Origin: Chloroflexota bacterium
Lineage (GTDB): Bacteria; Chloroflexota; Limnocylindria; Limnocylindrales; CSP1-4
Reading direction: 5' to 3'
NCBI GenBank assembly: GCA_025355255.1
Contig: JANYAA010000405.1
Location: forward strand, 1 to 5,316
Length of the DNA: 5,316 bases
Part shown: positions 1-5,259 of the stretch, in pieces
Layout of the letters: every line of letters starts with the position of its first letter
Position numbering within the stretch: position 1 is the stretch's first letter
Made by a program: the position numbers and the translations under genes
The notes under the pieces: generated by a model
Told to the model about the DNA's origin: nothing
The model's database searches: none
The model's input: the letters and a program-made list of their open reading frames with translations, nothing else

Positions 1-2
1 GG

Positions 3-407
3 CAGATCCAGAATCCGGTGGATCTGACGACCAGATATTTTGAAGACAAGTCAGTCTTTGTACCCCTCAGGATTTTTGGAAAGACGGAAAGCTACCGTCT
101 TGCCGGGATGATTCCGATGAACCGGAAGCTTGTTGCGGTAGATTCTGCGAAGTTCGCAGAACTTAACCCTGGCGGCAAGGATGTCCCTACATTCTTCCCA
201 TTGGGCTCCGACAGGTACGGAAGGGATATCTTCAGCAGGATCATCTATGGTTCCAGGATATCGCTTTCCATAGGACTGGTCTCAATTGCGATTTCCTTCA
301 TTCTTGGCCTTGGCATAGGCGGGATTTCCGGATACATGGGCGGAACAGTGGACATGCTGATCCAGCGTTTCATAGAAATACTGCAGGCGATACCGGGCCT
401 TCCCCTT
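3..407 (+). CDS. Oligopeptide/dipeptide ABC transporter permease, OppC/DppC type, internal fragment
   Basis: This is part of an inner-membrane permease subunit of a peptide or nickel-type ABC importer. The frame is open from the left edge, so the first transmembrane helix lies outside the window; the GTG at 18 is not a credible start. Counting from that GTG, residues 61-75 (PLGSDRYGRDIFSRI) match the conserved LLGTDRxGRDxFSR signature that precedes the transport domain. Residues 79-108 form the next membrane segment and the GGISGY motif, and residues 116-130 (QRFIEILQAIPGLPL) match the region that normally continues into WMAL and the rest of the domain. Homology stops at residue 130, codon 405-407. 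The frame then runs through proline/arginine-rich out-of-frame translation to a chance TGA at 459-461. Codon use (AGG/AGA Arg, ATA Ile) differs sharply from everything downstream. Family assignment is secure; function is not intact in this window. Confidence 0.85.
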
Positions 408-412
408 CCGCG
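398..412. other. Composition and homology breakpoint (probable chimeric junction)
   Basis: The moderate-GC permease loses homology after the codon at 405-407, and high-GC sequence coding in a different frame for a metallohydrolase starts immediately after. Neither gene has a natural end or start here: the permease lacks its C-terminal half and stop, and the hydrolase lacks an initiation codon. No insertion-sequence ends, tRNA or att-like repeat is visible at the join. Assembly chimera or recent deletion/rearrangement are the likely explanations. Confidence 0.7.
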
Positions 413-1210
413 AGCGCCGCGGCCCCAGCCGCCAGTCCCGGACCGGCGCACGCGCGCCTGACGTTCCTTGGCCACTCGACCGTGCTCATCGAGGTGGACG
501 ACCTGCGGATCCTCACGGACCCCGTCCTCCACGGCGGGATTGGCCCGGTGCGCAGGCAGACAGGCGCGGTCCCGCCTCACCTCTTCGAGGACCTTGACGC
601 TGTATTCCTGAGCCACGGCCACCACGACCACTTTGATCTGCGCTCGCTGCGCTCCATCCCGGGCAAGCCCACGGTCATCGTGCCGCGCGGCTTTGGTCGC
701 CTGGGCGCAAAGGCGGGTTTGGGACCGGTTGAGGAGGTGGAGCCCGGTGACCGCCTCACGATCGACCGGGTCCACTTCGAGGTGGTTGAGGCGGAGCACT
801 CTGGATTTCGCAAGCCGTTCGGCCCGTCCGGCCCAGCGCTCGGGTGCGTCGTGGAGGGATCAAGGACGATCTACTTCCCGGGCGACACCGATGCGTTCGC
901 CCGGATGGGGCGTCTCGCCGGCCGGCTGGACGTGGCGCTGCTGCCCGTGTGGGGGTGGGGGCCGAACATCGGCAAGGGGCATCTTGATCCGCAGCGCGCG
1001 GCGGAGGTGGCTGCCGTCCTCGGGCCGCGGCTCGTCGTGCCCATCCACTGGGGCACGCTGTACCCGGTTGGACTCCGGCGCCTGCTGCCGCACCCCTTCG
1101 AGGAGCCGGGTCCGCTGTTCGCCGCGACGATGGCCCGGGTGGCCCCGCACATCGCCGTTCGGCTGATGCAGCCCGGGGAGACCCTGGACCTGCCGCCAAC
1201 CCGCGCCTGA
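410..1210 (+). CDS. MBL-fold metallohydrolase, UlaG/YtkL-like (Lactamase_B_2), 5' end missing
   Basis: Predicted cytoplasmic metal-dependent hydrolase of the metallo-beta-lactamase superfamily; the substrate is unknown. The only usual start codon in frame is GTG at 482, but the conserved first strand LTFLGHSTVLIE is encoded in the same frame from 458. The true N-terminus therefore lay upstream and was probably lost at the breakpoint near 410; the start given is the approximate limit of this GC-rich frame. Numbered from GTG 482, the HxHxDH metal site is at residues 45-50 (HGHHDH). A further His is at 106 (AEHSGF), the metal-bridging Asp region is FPGDTD at 132-137, and the last His is in VPIHWGT at 186-192. 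GHLDP at 166-170 and PVWGWGP at 155-161 are typical of actinobacterial-type members. There is no signal peptide. All expected metal ligands are present, so the catalytic core looks intact apart from the missing 5' end. Confidence 0.85.
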   Translation, partial: ASAAAPAASPGPAHARLTFLGHSTVLIEVDDLRILTDPVLHGGIGPVRRQTGAVPPHLFEDLDAVFLSHGHHDHFDLRSLRSIPGKPTVIVPRGFGRLGAKAGLGPVEEVEPGDRLTIDRVHFEVVEAEHSGFRKPFGPSGPALGCVVEGSRTIYFPGDTDAFARMGRLAGRLDVALLPVWGWGPNIGKGHLDPQRAAEVAAVLGPRLVVPIHWGTLYPVGLRRLLPHPFEEPGPLFAATMARVAPHIAVRLMQPGETLDLPPTRA

Positions 1211-1219
1211 CGGCGCCGC

Positions 1220-1244
1220 CACCCCGAATTCGCATCCGGGGGTG
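1220..1244 (+). terminator. Weak hairpin after the metallohydrolase gene
   Basis: CACCCC at 1220-1225 pairs perfectly with GGGGTG at 1239-1244 across a 13-nt loop, ten bases after the hydrolase stop codon. The next bases (TCTCTAT) are only partly T-rich, so this would be a poor intrinsic terminator. It is reported because it is the only hairpin between the hydrolase and the next promoter. Confidence 0.25.
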
Positions 1245-1283
1245 TCTCTATGCGCGCCCGTCCGGTCGATATAGAAACCACAC

Positions 1284-1312
1284 TTGACAAAAGAGAAAGT
1301 CACCTTTACTTT
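1284..1312 (+). promoter_or_regulatory. Housekeeping-sigma promoter of the DUF2089-DUF4097-SHOCT operon
   Basis: A perfect -35 box TTGACA (1284-1289) is separated by exactly 17 bp from TACTTT (1307-1312), which matches the -10 consensus at three positions including the essential A2 and T6. The surrounding line (1261-1320) has 23 G+C of 60 bases, an AT-rich island between GC-rich genes. A start site near 1319 would give a leader of about 27 nt before the ATG at 1347. This promoter should drive all three downstream genes, which have no room for promoters between them. Confidence 0.6.
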
Positions 1313-1324
1313 TGAACAAGTCAA
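1284..1324. promoter_or_regulatory. Nested inverted repeats overlapping the promoter, candidate operator
   Basis: Outer arms TTGAC (1284-1288) and GTCAA (1320-1324) are perfect inverses. Inside them, AAAAGAGAAAG (1289-1299) and CTTTACTTTT (1304-1313) are inverse apart from one mismatch or bulge, around a TCAC centre. An alternative register is AAAGT (1296-1300), seven bases, ACTTT (1308-1312). AAGTCA also recurs directly at 1297 and 1318, 21 bp apart, about two helical turns. The block covers both promoter boxes, so a bound protein would block or tune polymerase. The HTH protein encoded just downstream is the obvious candidate, by inference only. Confidence 0.45.
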
Positions 1325-1346
1325 CTAATTGCAGTGTGAGGATCCG

Positions 1347-1769
1347 ATGGCACACGATGTGATCGCCACCTGTCCCGTCTGCGCCGGCGAGCTCGTCGTC
1401 ACCCGCCTCCGCTGTGGCGAGTGCGGGACCACCATCGAGGGCGAATTCGGCGTTGGGCGGTTTGCCCGCCTGACGCGCGACCAGGTGGTGGTGCTGGAGA
1501 GCTTCCTGCGCTCCCGGGGCAACCTTCGAGACATGGAGCGGGAGCTGGGCATCAGCTACCCGACCGTCCGGGCCCGCGTTGAGGCCCTGGTCCGCGCGCT
1601 GGGCTTTGGCCCGCGCGATGAGGACGCTTCCGCGGAGGCAGGGGCCGCCACCGCACCCACCGATACCGCCGCTGGGCGCCGGGAGATCCTGGAGCGCCTC
1701 GCTCGCAAGGAGCTGACCGCGGAGGAGGCAGCCGATGCCATCCGCCGGCTCGGAAAGGACCCCCGATGA
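1347..1769 (+). CDS. DUF2089-family zinc-ribbon/HTH protein with C-terminal SHOCT-like motif, probable transcriptional regulator
   Basis: A 140-residue predicted DNA-binding protein, first in a three-gene operon. Residues 9-26 form a zinc ribbon with CPVC (Cys9, Cys12) and CGEC (Cys23, Cys26). Residues 41-56 (LTRDQVVVLESFLRSR) and the helix-turn-helix at about 57-84 (NLRDMERELGISYPTVRARV and following) match the DUF2089 core. A low-complexity Ala/Asp/Thr linker (91-110) leads to a C-terminal helical pair at 112-135 containing ELTAEEAADAIRRL, the SHOCT-like motif. The ATG at 1347 is preferred because AGGA lies at 1339-1342, although its 4-nt spacing is short; the upstream in-frame TTG at 1329 has no ribosome-binding site. 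The stop overlaps the next start as ATGA (1766-1769), implying translational coupling. Autoregulation through the inverted repeats at 1284-1324 is likely but unproven. The DUF2089 assignment is confident; the regulatory role is inferred from the fold. Confidence 0.85.
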   Translation: MAHDVIATCPVCAGELVVTRLRCGECGTTIEGEFGVGRFARLTRDQVVVLESFLRSRGNLRDMERELGISYPTVRARVEALVRALGFGPRDEDASAEAGAATAPTDTAAGRREILERLARKELTAEEAADAIRRLGKDPR

Positions 1770-2842
1770 CCGAGAGCACGCGCACCGATCCTTCCGCGCG
1801 CATCCTGCCGATTGCGCCCGGCGGCGAGCTAGAGTTCCGGCTCAGCTCCCACGACCTGCGCATCCGCGCCGTGGACGGTGACCACGTGGTGATCCGCTCC
1901 CGAGGCAACGATGACCTGGAGCGGCACCTGGAGATCCAGACCGGTACGGACTACATCCGCGTATTGGACGGGCCCGCGGGGTCATGGCGCCTTGGCCCCA
2001 TCACCATGCGGACGGGGCACAACCCGGACCTCGAAGTTGACGTGCCGCGGAACGTGCGCGTTGCCGGGCGGACCATCTCGGGGGACATCACGGCGGTTGG
2101 CCTCGGCGCGTCGAGCCGATGGATCACCGCCAGCGGGGACCTGCGCCTGGGCGTTGAGGCGGGGCCGGTGGTGGTGGAGACGATGTCCGGCGACGTCCGG
2201 ATCGAATCGGGCGCCGCACTCGACGTGACCGCGCGCACCGTGTCCGGCGATGTCCGCGTGCGGGCCCCGCGGATCCTGGCCATTGACGCCGCCACCACGA
2301 CCGGTGACATCGAAATTGACGCCGCCCTGGCTGAGCGCGGACGCCACACGCTGACCTCGGTCAGCGGCGATGTGCGGCTGTTGACCGGCAGCGAGGTCCG
2401 CGTGGAGTCGTCGTCCGTAACGGGCGAGATGCGCGCCGCGATGCCCCACCGCGCCGAGGGGAGCCGTGGTCGACGGGTTGTGACCGTGGGCGCGGGCCAT
2501 GTCTTTGTCACCGTCAAGACCATGTCGGGCGATGTAAGCCTCCGCCCGGGTGCGCCCGATGCCACCCCGCCAACAGGTCGCTCGCCCATGCCCGAGCCAA
2601 CCCCCAAGGCCGCGCGATCCGAGGTCCGCTGGGGCCCCACGGTCGCCGGCGTTCCGGTGGCGCCCATGGCGCCCGATGCCCCCACGGCACCGCCCGAGGC
2701 AGCGGCTCAGGTGACCGGGATCGACCCTGAGGCGGAGCGCCTCGAGGTCCTGCGCGCGCTCGAGCGCGGCGAGCTTGACGTCGACACGGCGTGGGCGCGC
2801 CTCTCGGCCCTTGAGGACGCCGCCTTCGCAACCGGGGCCTGA
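1766..2842 (+). CDS. DUF4097 beta-strand-repeat protein (YvlB/LiaX-related) with C-terminal SHOCT-like motif
   Basis: A 358-residue protein of the DUF4097 (putative adhesin/beta-repeat) family. Residues 18-100 form a beta-rich lead-in. Eight [ST]G[DE] turns then recur at residues 105, 123, 141, 160, 179, 200, 219 and 254. Seven of them are spaced 18-21 residues apart, as expected for coils of a right-handed beta-helix. Residues 262-320 are a Pro/Ala-rich disordered linker, and 324-350 hold a helical motif (LEVLRALERGELDVDTAWARL) like those in both neighbours. There is no signal peptide or membrane segment, so it appears cytoplasmic or non-classically exported. In Bacillus YvlB and enterococcal LiaX the same two modules occur in the opposite order and are tied to envelope stress; a comparable role here is inference. 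The start is well supported: AAAGGA at 1754-1759 with 6-nt spacing, and ATGA overlap with the preceding gene. Five bases separate its stop from the next start. Confidence 0.85.
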   Translation: MTESTRTDPSARILPIAPGGELEFRLSSHDLRIRAVDGDHVVIRSRGNDDLERHLEIQTGTDYIRVLDGPAGSWRLGPITMRTGHNPDLEVDVPRNVRVAGRTISGDITAVGLGASSRWITASGDLRLGVEAGPVVVETMSGDVRIESGAALDVTARTVSGDVRVRAPRILAIDAATTTGDIEIDAALAERGRHTLTSVSGDVRLLTGSEVRVESSSVTGEMRAAMPHRAEGSRGRRVVTVGAGHVFVTVKTMSGDVSLRPGAPDATPPTGRSPMPEPTPKAARSEVRWGPTVAGVPVAPMAPDAPTAPPEAAAQVTGIDPEAERLEVLRALERGELDVDTAWARLSALEDAAFATGA

Positions 2843-2847
2843 TCGCC

Positions 2848-3192
2848 ATGCCGGAGGACGCGCTGGCCCAGGTGCTGCGGCTTGTCGCGGAGGGCCAGCT
2901 CACGGCTGCCGAGGCAGAGCCCATCCTGGCCGCGCTTGATGAGCGCGACGGCAAGACGCCGGCCCGCGCCGGAGGCGCGCGCCGCGAGATTCGCGTTGAA
3001 GTCCGCGAAGGGACGCGCGTCGTTCTGAACCTGCGGCTGCCAATTTCAATTGGGCGCTATGCCCTGGATCGGATCCCGGGGCTGTCGGGGGACCAGGTGC
3101 GCCGCGTGCGCGAGGCGCTTGACGCGGGGATCACCGGCCCGGTTGTGGCCGTGGACGACGAGCGCGGCAGCGTCCGCATCGTCATCGGGTAG
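2848..3192 (+). CDS. Small SHOCT-like domain protein, third gene of the operon
   Basis: A 114-residue soluble protein of unknown biochemical role. Residues 4-31 form an N-terminal helical hairpin (AQVLRLVAEGQLTAAEAEPI and following), the SHOCT-like motif common to YvlB/LiaX-type proteins. After a short basic linker (32-46), residues 47-114 alternate strand, helix and strand: REIRVEVREG, VVLNLRLPISIGRYALDRI, a helix at 80-92, then VVAVDDERGSVRIVIG. This pattern matches the small alpha/beta region that follows the motif in many bacterial SHOCT-like proteins, where a conserved NLRLP/NVNLP-type strand is followed by a helical segment and a GPVV.V.D..G..V.I ending. It starts 5 bases after the DUF4097 gene, with only a weak GGGG upstream, suggesting coupled translation. 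It probably interacts with the other two operon products through the shared motif. That is inference; family placement is moderately confident. Confidence 0.8.
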   Translation: MPEDALAQVLRLVAEGQLTAAEAEPILAALDERDGKTPARAGGARREIRVEVREGTRVVLNLRLPISIGRYALDRIPGLSGDQVRRVREALDAGITGPVVAVDDERGSVRIVIG

Positions 3193-3259
3193 GCCGGAGA
3201 ACAGGCCATGCGCACGAGCGCGAGCCCGAGATGGCAGAACTAGCGGAACGACCCAGCGG
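3193..3259. other. Convergent intergenic gap without a clear terminator
   Basis: These 67 bases separate the stop of the plus-strand operon from the stop of the minus-strand kinase. A small GCC/GGC pairing follows the plus-strand stop, but there is no strong GC stem followed by a T-run on either strand. Termination may be Rho-dependent, or the two transcripts may overlap. Confidence 0.4.
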
Positions 3260-4540
3260 TCACGAGCCCGGCAGCGTCACGGTGAACCGGGCGCCCTGAC
3301 CAACCGGCGATGCGGCCACGATCGTCCCGCCATGCGCATCGGCGATCCGCCGTGCAATCGCCAGACCCAAACCGGTGCCGCCGGATCCGTGTCTGGTGGT
3401 CCCCGAAAGCCTGGTGAACGGCTCGAAGATCCGCTCGCGCTCGGTCTCCGGAATGCCCGGGCCCTGATCGTCAACGTCGAGCACGGCCCTGCCGCCCTCG
3501 GTGTGCGCCCGGACGGTCACCACACTGTTGCGCGGCGAGTGGTCAATCGCGTTGTCCACCAGGATGAGGATGAGTTGGACCAGCCGGTCGCGGTCTGCCA
3601 GGGCTGGCACGGGACCAGCGGCGTCCACCCCGAGCCGAACGCCGCGCTCAGCCGCCAGCGCCGTCGCCCCACGCACGGTGTCCGCCGCCAGTGCGGCGGC
3701 ATCGAGCGGTCGCGGCGTGAGCGCAAGGCGCGTCTCATCCCAGGCGGCGAGCTGGAGCAAGTCGCCCACGAGCCCTGCCAGACGATCCGCCTCGCCGATG
3801 ATGTCCGCGACAAACGGAGCGCCTTCCTCGCTGACGAGACCCTCGCGCTCCAGGACGTCGGCGTTGGCGCGGATGAGGGCCGCGGGAGTGCGCAGCTCGT
3901 GTGATGCGTCGGCCACGAATCGGCGCTGCGCCTCGAAGCCCTCGCGGATAGGGCGCAGCGCGCGGCCCGTTACCAGCAGCGTGATCAGCGCGGCGGCGAT
4001 CAGGCCCAGCCCGGCAACGGCGGACGTGGCCGCGACAAGCGTCCGGCTCTGCGCGTCATGAAGCTTCAAGACGAAGCCGCCCTGGACGAAGCCTGCCGTC
4101 GTACCGTCGTGGGTCAGGGGCACCGTAAACAGTCGGACGCTCCGCTGGCCGGCGGTCACGGTGCGGAGGTCCTGTCCGGTCTGGGATGCAACGCTGACCG
4201 CGGTGAGGTCCGGAATGCCCGCAAGCACCACCCGCGACCGGTTCTCCACCACGCTGCCGCTCGTGTCGAGGACGAGCAGGAATGTGTCGGAGTCAGCCGG
4301 CGCCCGCTCGAACGTCCCCGGGTTGTCGTCGCCGGGAGACGGGTCGCCCTCGGGGGCGCTGGCGCGGGCGGCGACTGCGCTGCGCAGCGCCTGGTCCACA
4401 TCGCCGTCCAGCGCCCGCAGGCCCACCACCACGACGGCCGCCCCGATCCCCACCACGAGCAGCGCGAGGAGCGCCATCGTCTGCAGGAAGAGCCGCTGGC
4501 GGGTCTGTCGGAGGAGGTGTTCCGTCGGCCCAATCGCCAT
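3260..4540 (-). CDS. Membrane sensor histidine kinase (HisKA/HATPase_c), partner of the adjacent response regulator
   Basis: A 426-residue inner-membrane sensor kinase. TM1 is at residues 18-41 and TM2 at about 168-191. They flank an extracytoplasmic sensor of roughly 125 residues that begins with an Asp/Pro-rich stretch and then becomes strand-rich, possibly PDC/Cache-like. The kinase core is complete: H-box SHELRTP 213-219 (phospho-acceptor His214), N-box LVDNAIDHSP with Asn330, G1 box DDQGPGIP 357-364, F-box IFEPF 371-375, and G2 box GSGGTGLGLAIA 385-396. Only about 16 residues (ALRPIREGFEAQRRFV) lie between TM2 and the HisKA domain, so there is no full HAMP linker; this compact form is common in actinobacterial TcrY-like kinases. 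The start is supported by GAGGA (plus-strand 4550-4554) inside the last codons of the regulator gene, nine bases away. The five-base gap indicates one transcript with the regulator. The sensed signal cannot be read from the sequence. Confidence 0.92.
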   Translation of the reverse strand: MAIGPTEHLLRQTRQRLFLQTMALLALLVVGIGAAVVVVGLRALDGDVDQALRSAVAARASAPEGDPSPGDDNPGTFERAPADSDTFLLVLDTSGSVVENRSRVVLAGIPDLTAVSVASQTGQDLRTVTAGQRSVRLFTVPLTHDGTTAGFVQGGFVLKLHDAQSRTLVAATSAVAGLGLIAAALITLLVTGRALRPIREGFEAQRRFVADASHELRTPAALIRANADVLEREGLVSEEGAPFVADIIGEADRLAGLVGDLLQLAAWDETRLALTPRPLDAAALAADTVRGATALAAERGVRLGVDAAGPVPALADRDRLVQLILILVDNAIDHSPRNSVVTVRAHTEGGRAVLDVDDQGPGIPETERERIFEPFTRLSGTTRHGSGGTGLGLAIARRIADAHGGTIVAASPVGQGARFTVTLPGS

Positions 4541-4545
4541 TCTGG

Positions 4546-5220
4546 TCAGTCCTCGGCCTTGAGCGTGTAGCCCACACCGCGCACGGTGCGCAGTCGCCCG
4601 GCCCGATCCAGCTCGCCCAGCTTCCGCCGCAGGTAGGACACGTACAGGTCAACCACATTGGAGTAGACGTCCGGTTCGGCGCCCCAGACCTGGTCCAGGA
4701 TTTGCTGCCGCGTGACCACTTGGCCGGCGTGGCGGATGAAGAAGCCCAGCAGGGCGAATTCACGCGCGGACAAGTCGACGGTCTTGGTGCCCACCTGGGC
4801 CACGTGGCGAAGCTCGTCGAGCACAAGGTCACCCGCGGCCATGCGGCCTTCGCCCGCCGGGGCGGGGCGGCGAGCCAGCGCCCGGATGCGCGCGAGGAGT
4901 TCCGAGAAGGCGAAGGGCTTGGCGAGGTAGTCGTCTGCCCCCGCGTCCAGCCCGGCAACTCGGTCGTCCACTGAGCCGAGCGCCGTGAGCATGAGTACCG
5001 GCGTGGCGATGCCCTTGGCGCGGAGGAGGCGCAGGACGGTCACCCCGTCGATATCGGGCAGGCCCCGGTCAAGGACCACCACGTCGTGGGGTCCGCTCTC
5101 GGCAAGCGCGATGGCGCTCACCCCATCGGGCGCGATGTCCACGACGTGGCGCTCGGCCACCAGGACCCGCTTGATCAGGGCAGCCATCTTCGGCTCGTCT
5201 TCAACTACCAGCACGTGCAT
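4546..5220 (-). CDS. OmpR/PhoB-family response regulator
   Basis: A 224-residue DNA-binding response regulator. The receiver domain (residues 1-115) has the acidic pair Glu7-Asp8, phospho-acceptor Asp51 in VVVLDRGLPDIDG, switch Thr79 (MLTA) and Lys101 (AKPF). After a short linker, residues 127-220 form a winged helix: ELRHVAQ, LSAREFALLGFFI, the recognition-helix region SNVVDLYVSYLRRKLG at 187-202, and the wing RTVRGVGYTL at 211-220. The length is normal for the family. MHVLVVEDEP is a canonical N-terminus, so the ATG at 5218-5220 is accepted even though only a weak GGCGGGG-like sequence precedes it. It is transcribed ahead of its cognate kinase, five bases apart. Targets are unknown. Autoregulation is common in this family, and a perfect-arm palindrome lies 54 bases upstream. 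Confidence 0.94.
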   Translation of the reverse strand: MHVLVVEDEPKMAALIKRVLVAERHVVDIAPDGVSAIALAESGPHDVVVLDRGLPDIDGVTVLRLLRAKGIATPVLMLTALGSVDDRVAGLDAGADDYLAKPFAFSELLARIRALARRPAPAGEGRMAAGDLVLDELRHVAQVGTKTVDLSAREFALLGFFIRHAGQVVTRQQILDQVWGAEPDVYSNVVDLYVSYLRRKLGELDRAGRLRTVRGVGYTLKAED

Positions 5221-5259
5221 ATCCGGATTGTGGGCCCCGCCGGCGCACAGGTCGAGGGT

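Noticed and set aside
756..1324. Minus-strand open frames over the metallohydrolase and promoter region
   Set aside because: They are antisense to a gene with all metal-binding motifs, and one runs through the promoter block.
1329..1346. Upstream TTG start for the DUF2089 gene
   Set aside because: It has no ribosome-binding site and would begin within about ten bases of the predicted transcription start. The ATG at 1347 has AGGA just upstream and gives the usual DUF2089 N-terminus.
1951..2685. Long minus-strand open frame opposite the DUF4097 gene
   Set aside because: It is an antisense shadow produced by high GC and the repeated plus-strand codons. Its product is Arg/Thr/Ser-rich and matches no recognisable domain.
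3208..3243. Eleven-codon plus-strand open frame MRTSASPRWQN in the convergent gap
   Set aside because: It has no ribosome-binding site and no recognisable feature, and is of a length expected by chance.
3050..4061. Plus-strand open frames opposite the histidine kinase
   Set aside because: They lie antisense to conserved kinase boxes, and their products are Arg/Ala/Ser-rich with no domain. The minus-strand reading explains the region fully.
4058..4974. Plus-strand open frames opposite the kinase N-terminus and the response regulator
   Set aside because: They are His/Gly/Arg-rich antisense translations without motifs. The opposite strand encodes clear receiver, winged-helix and sensor regions.
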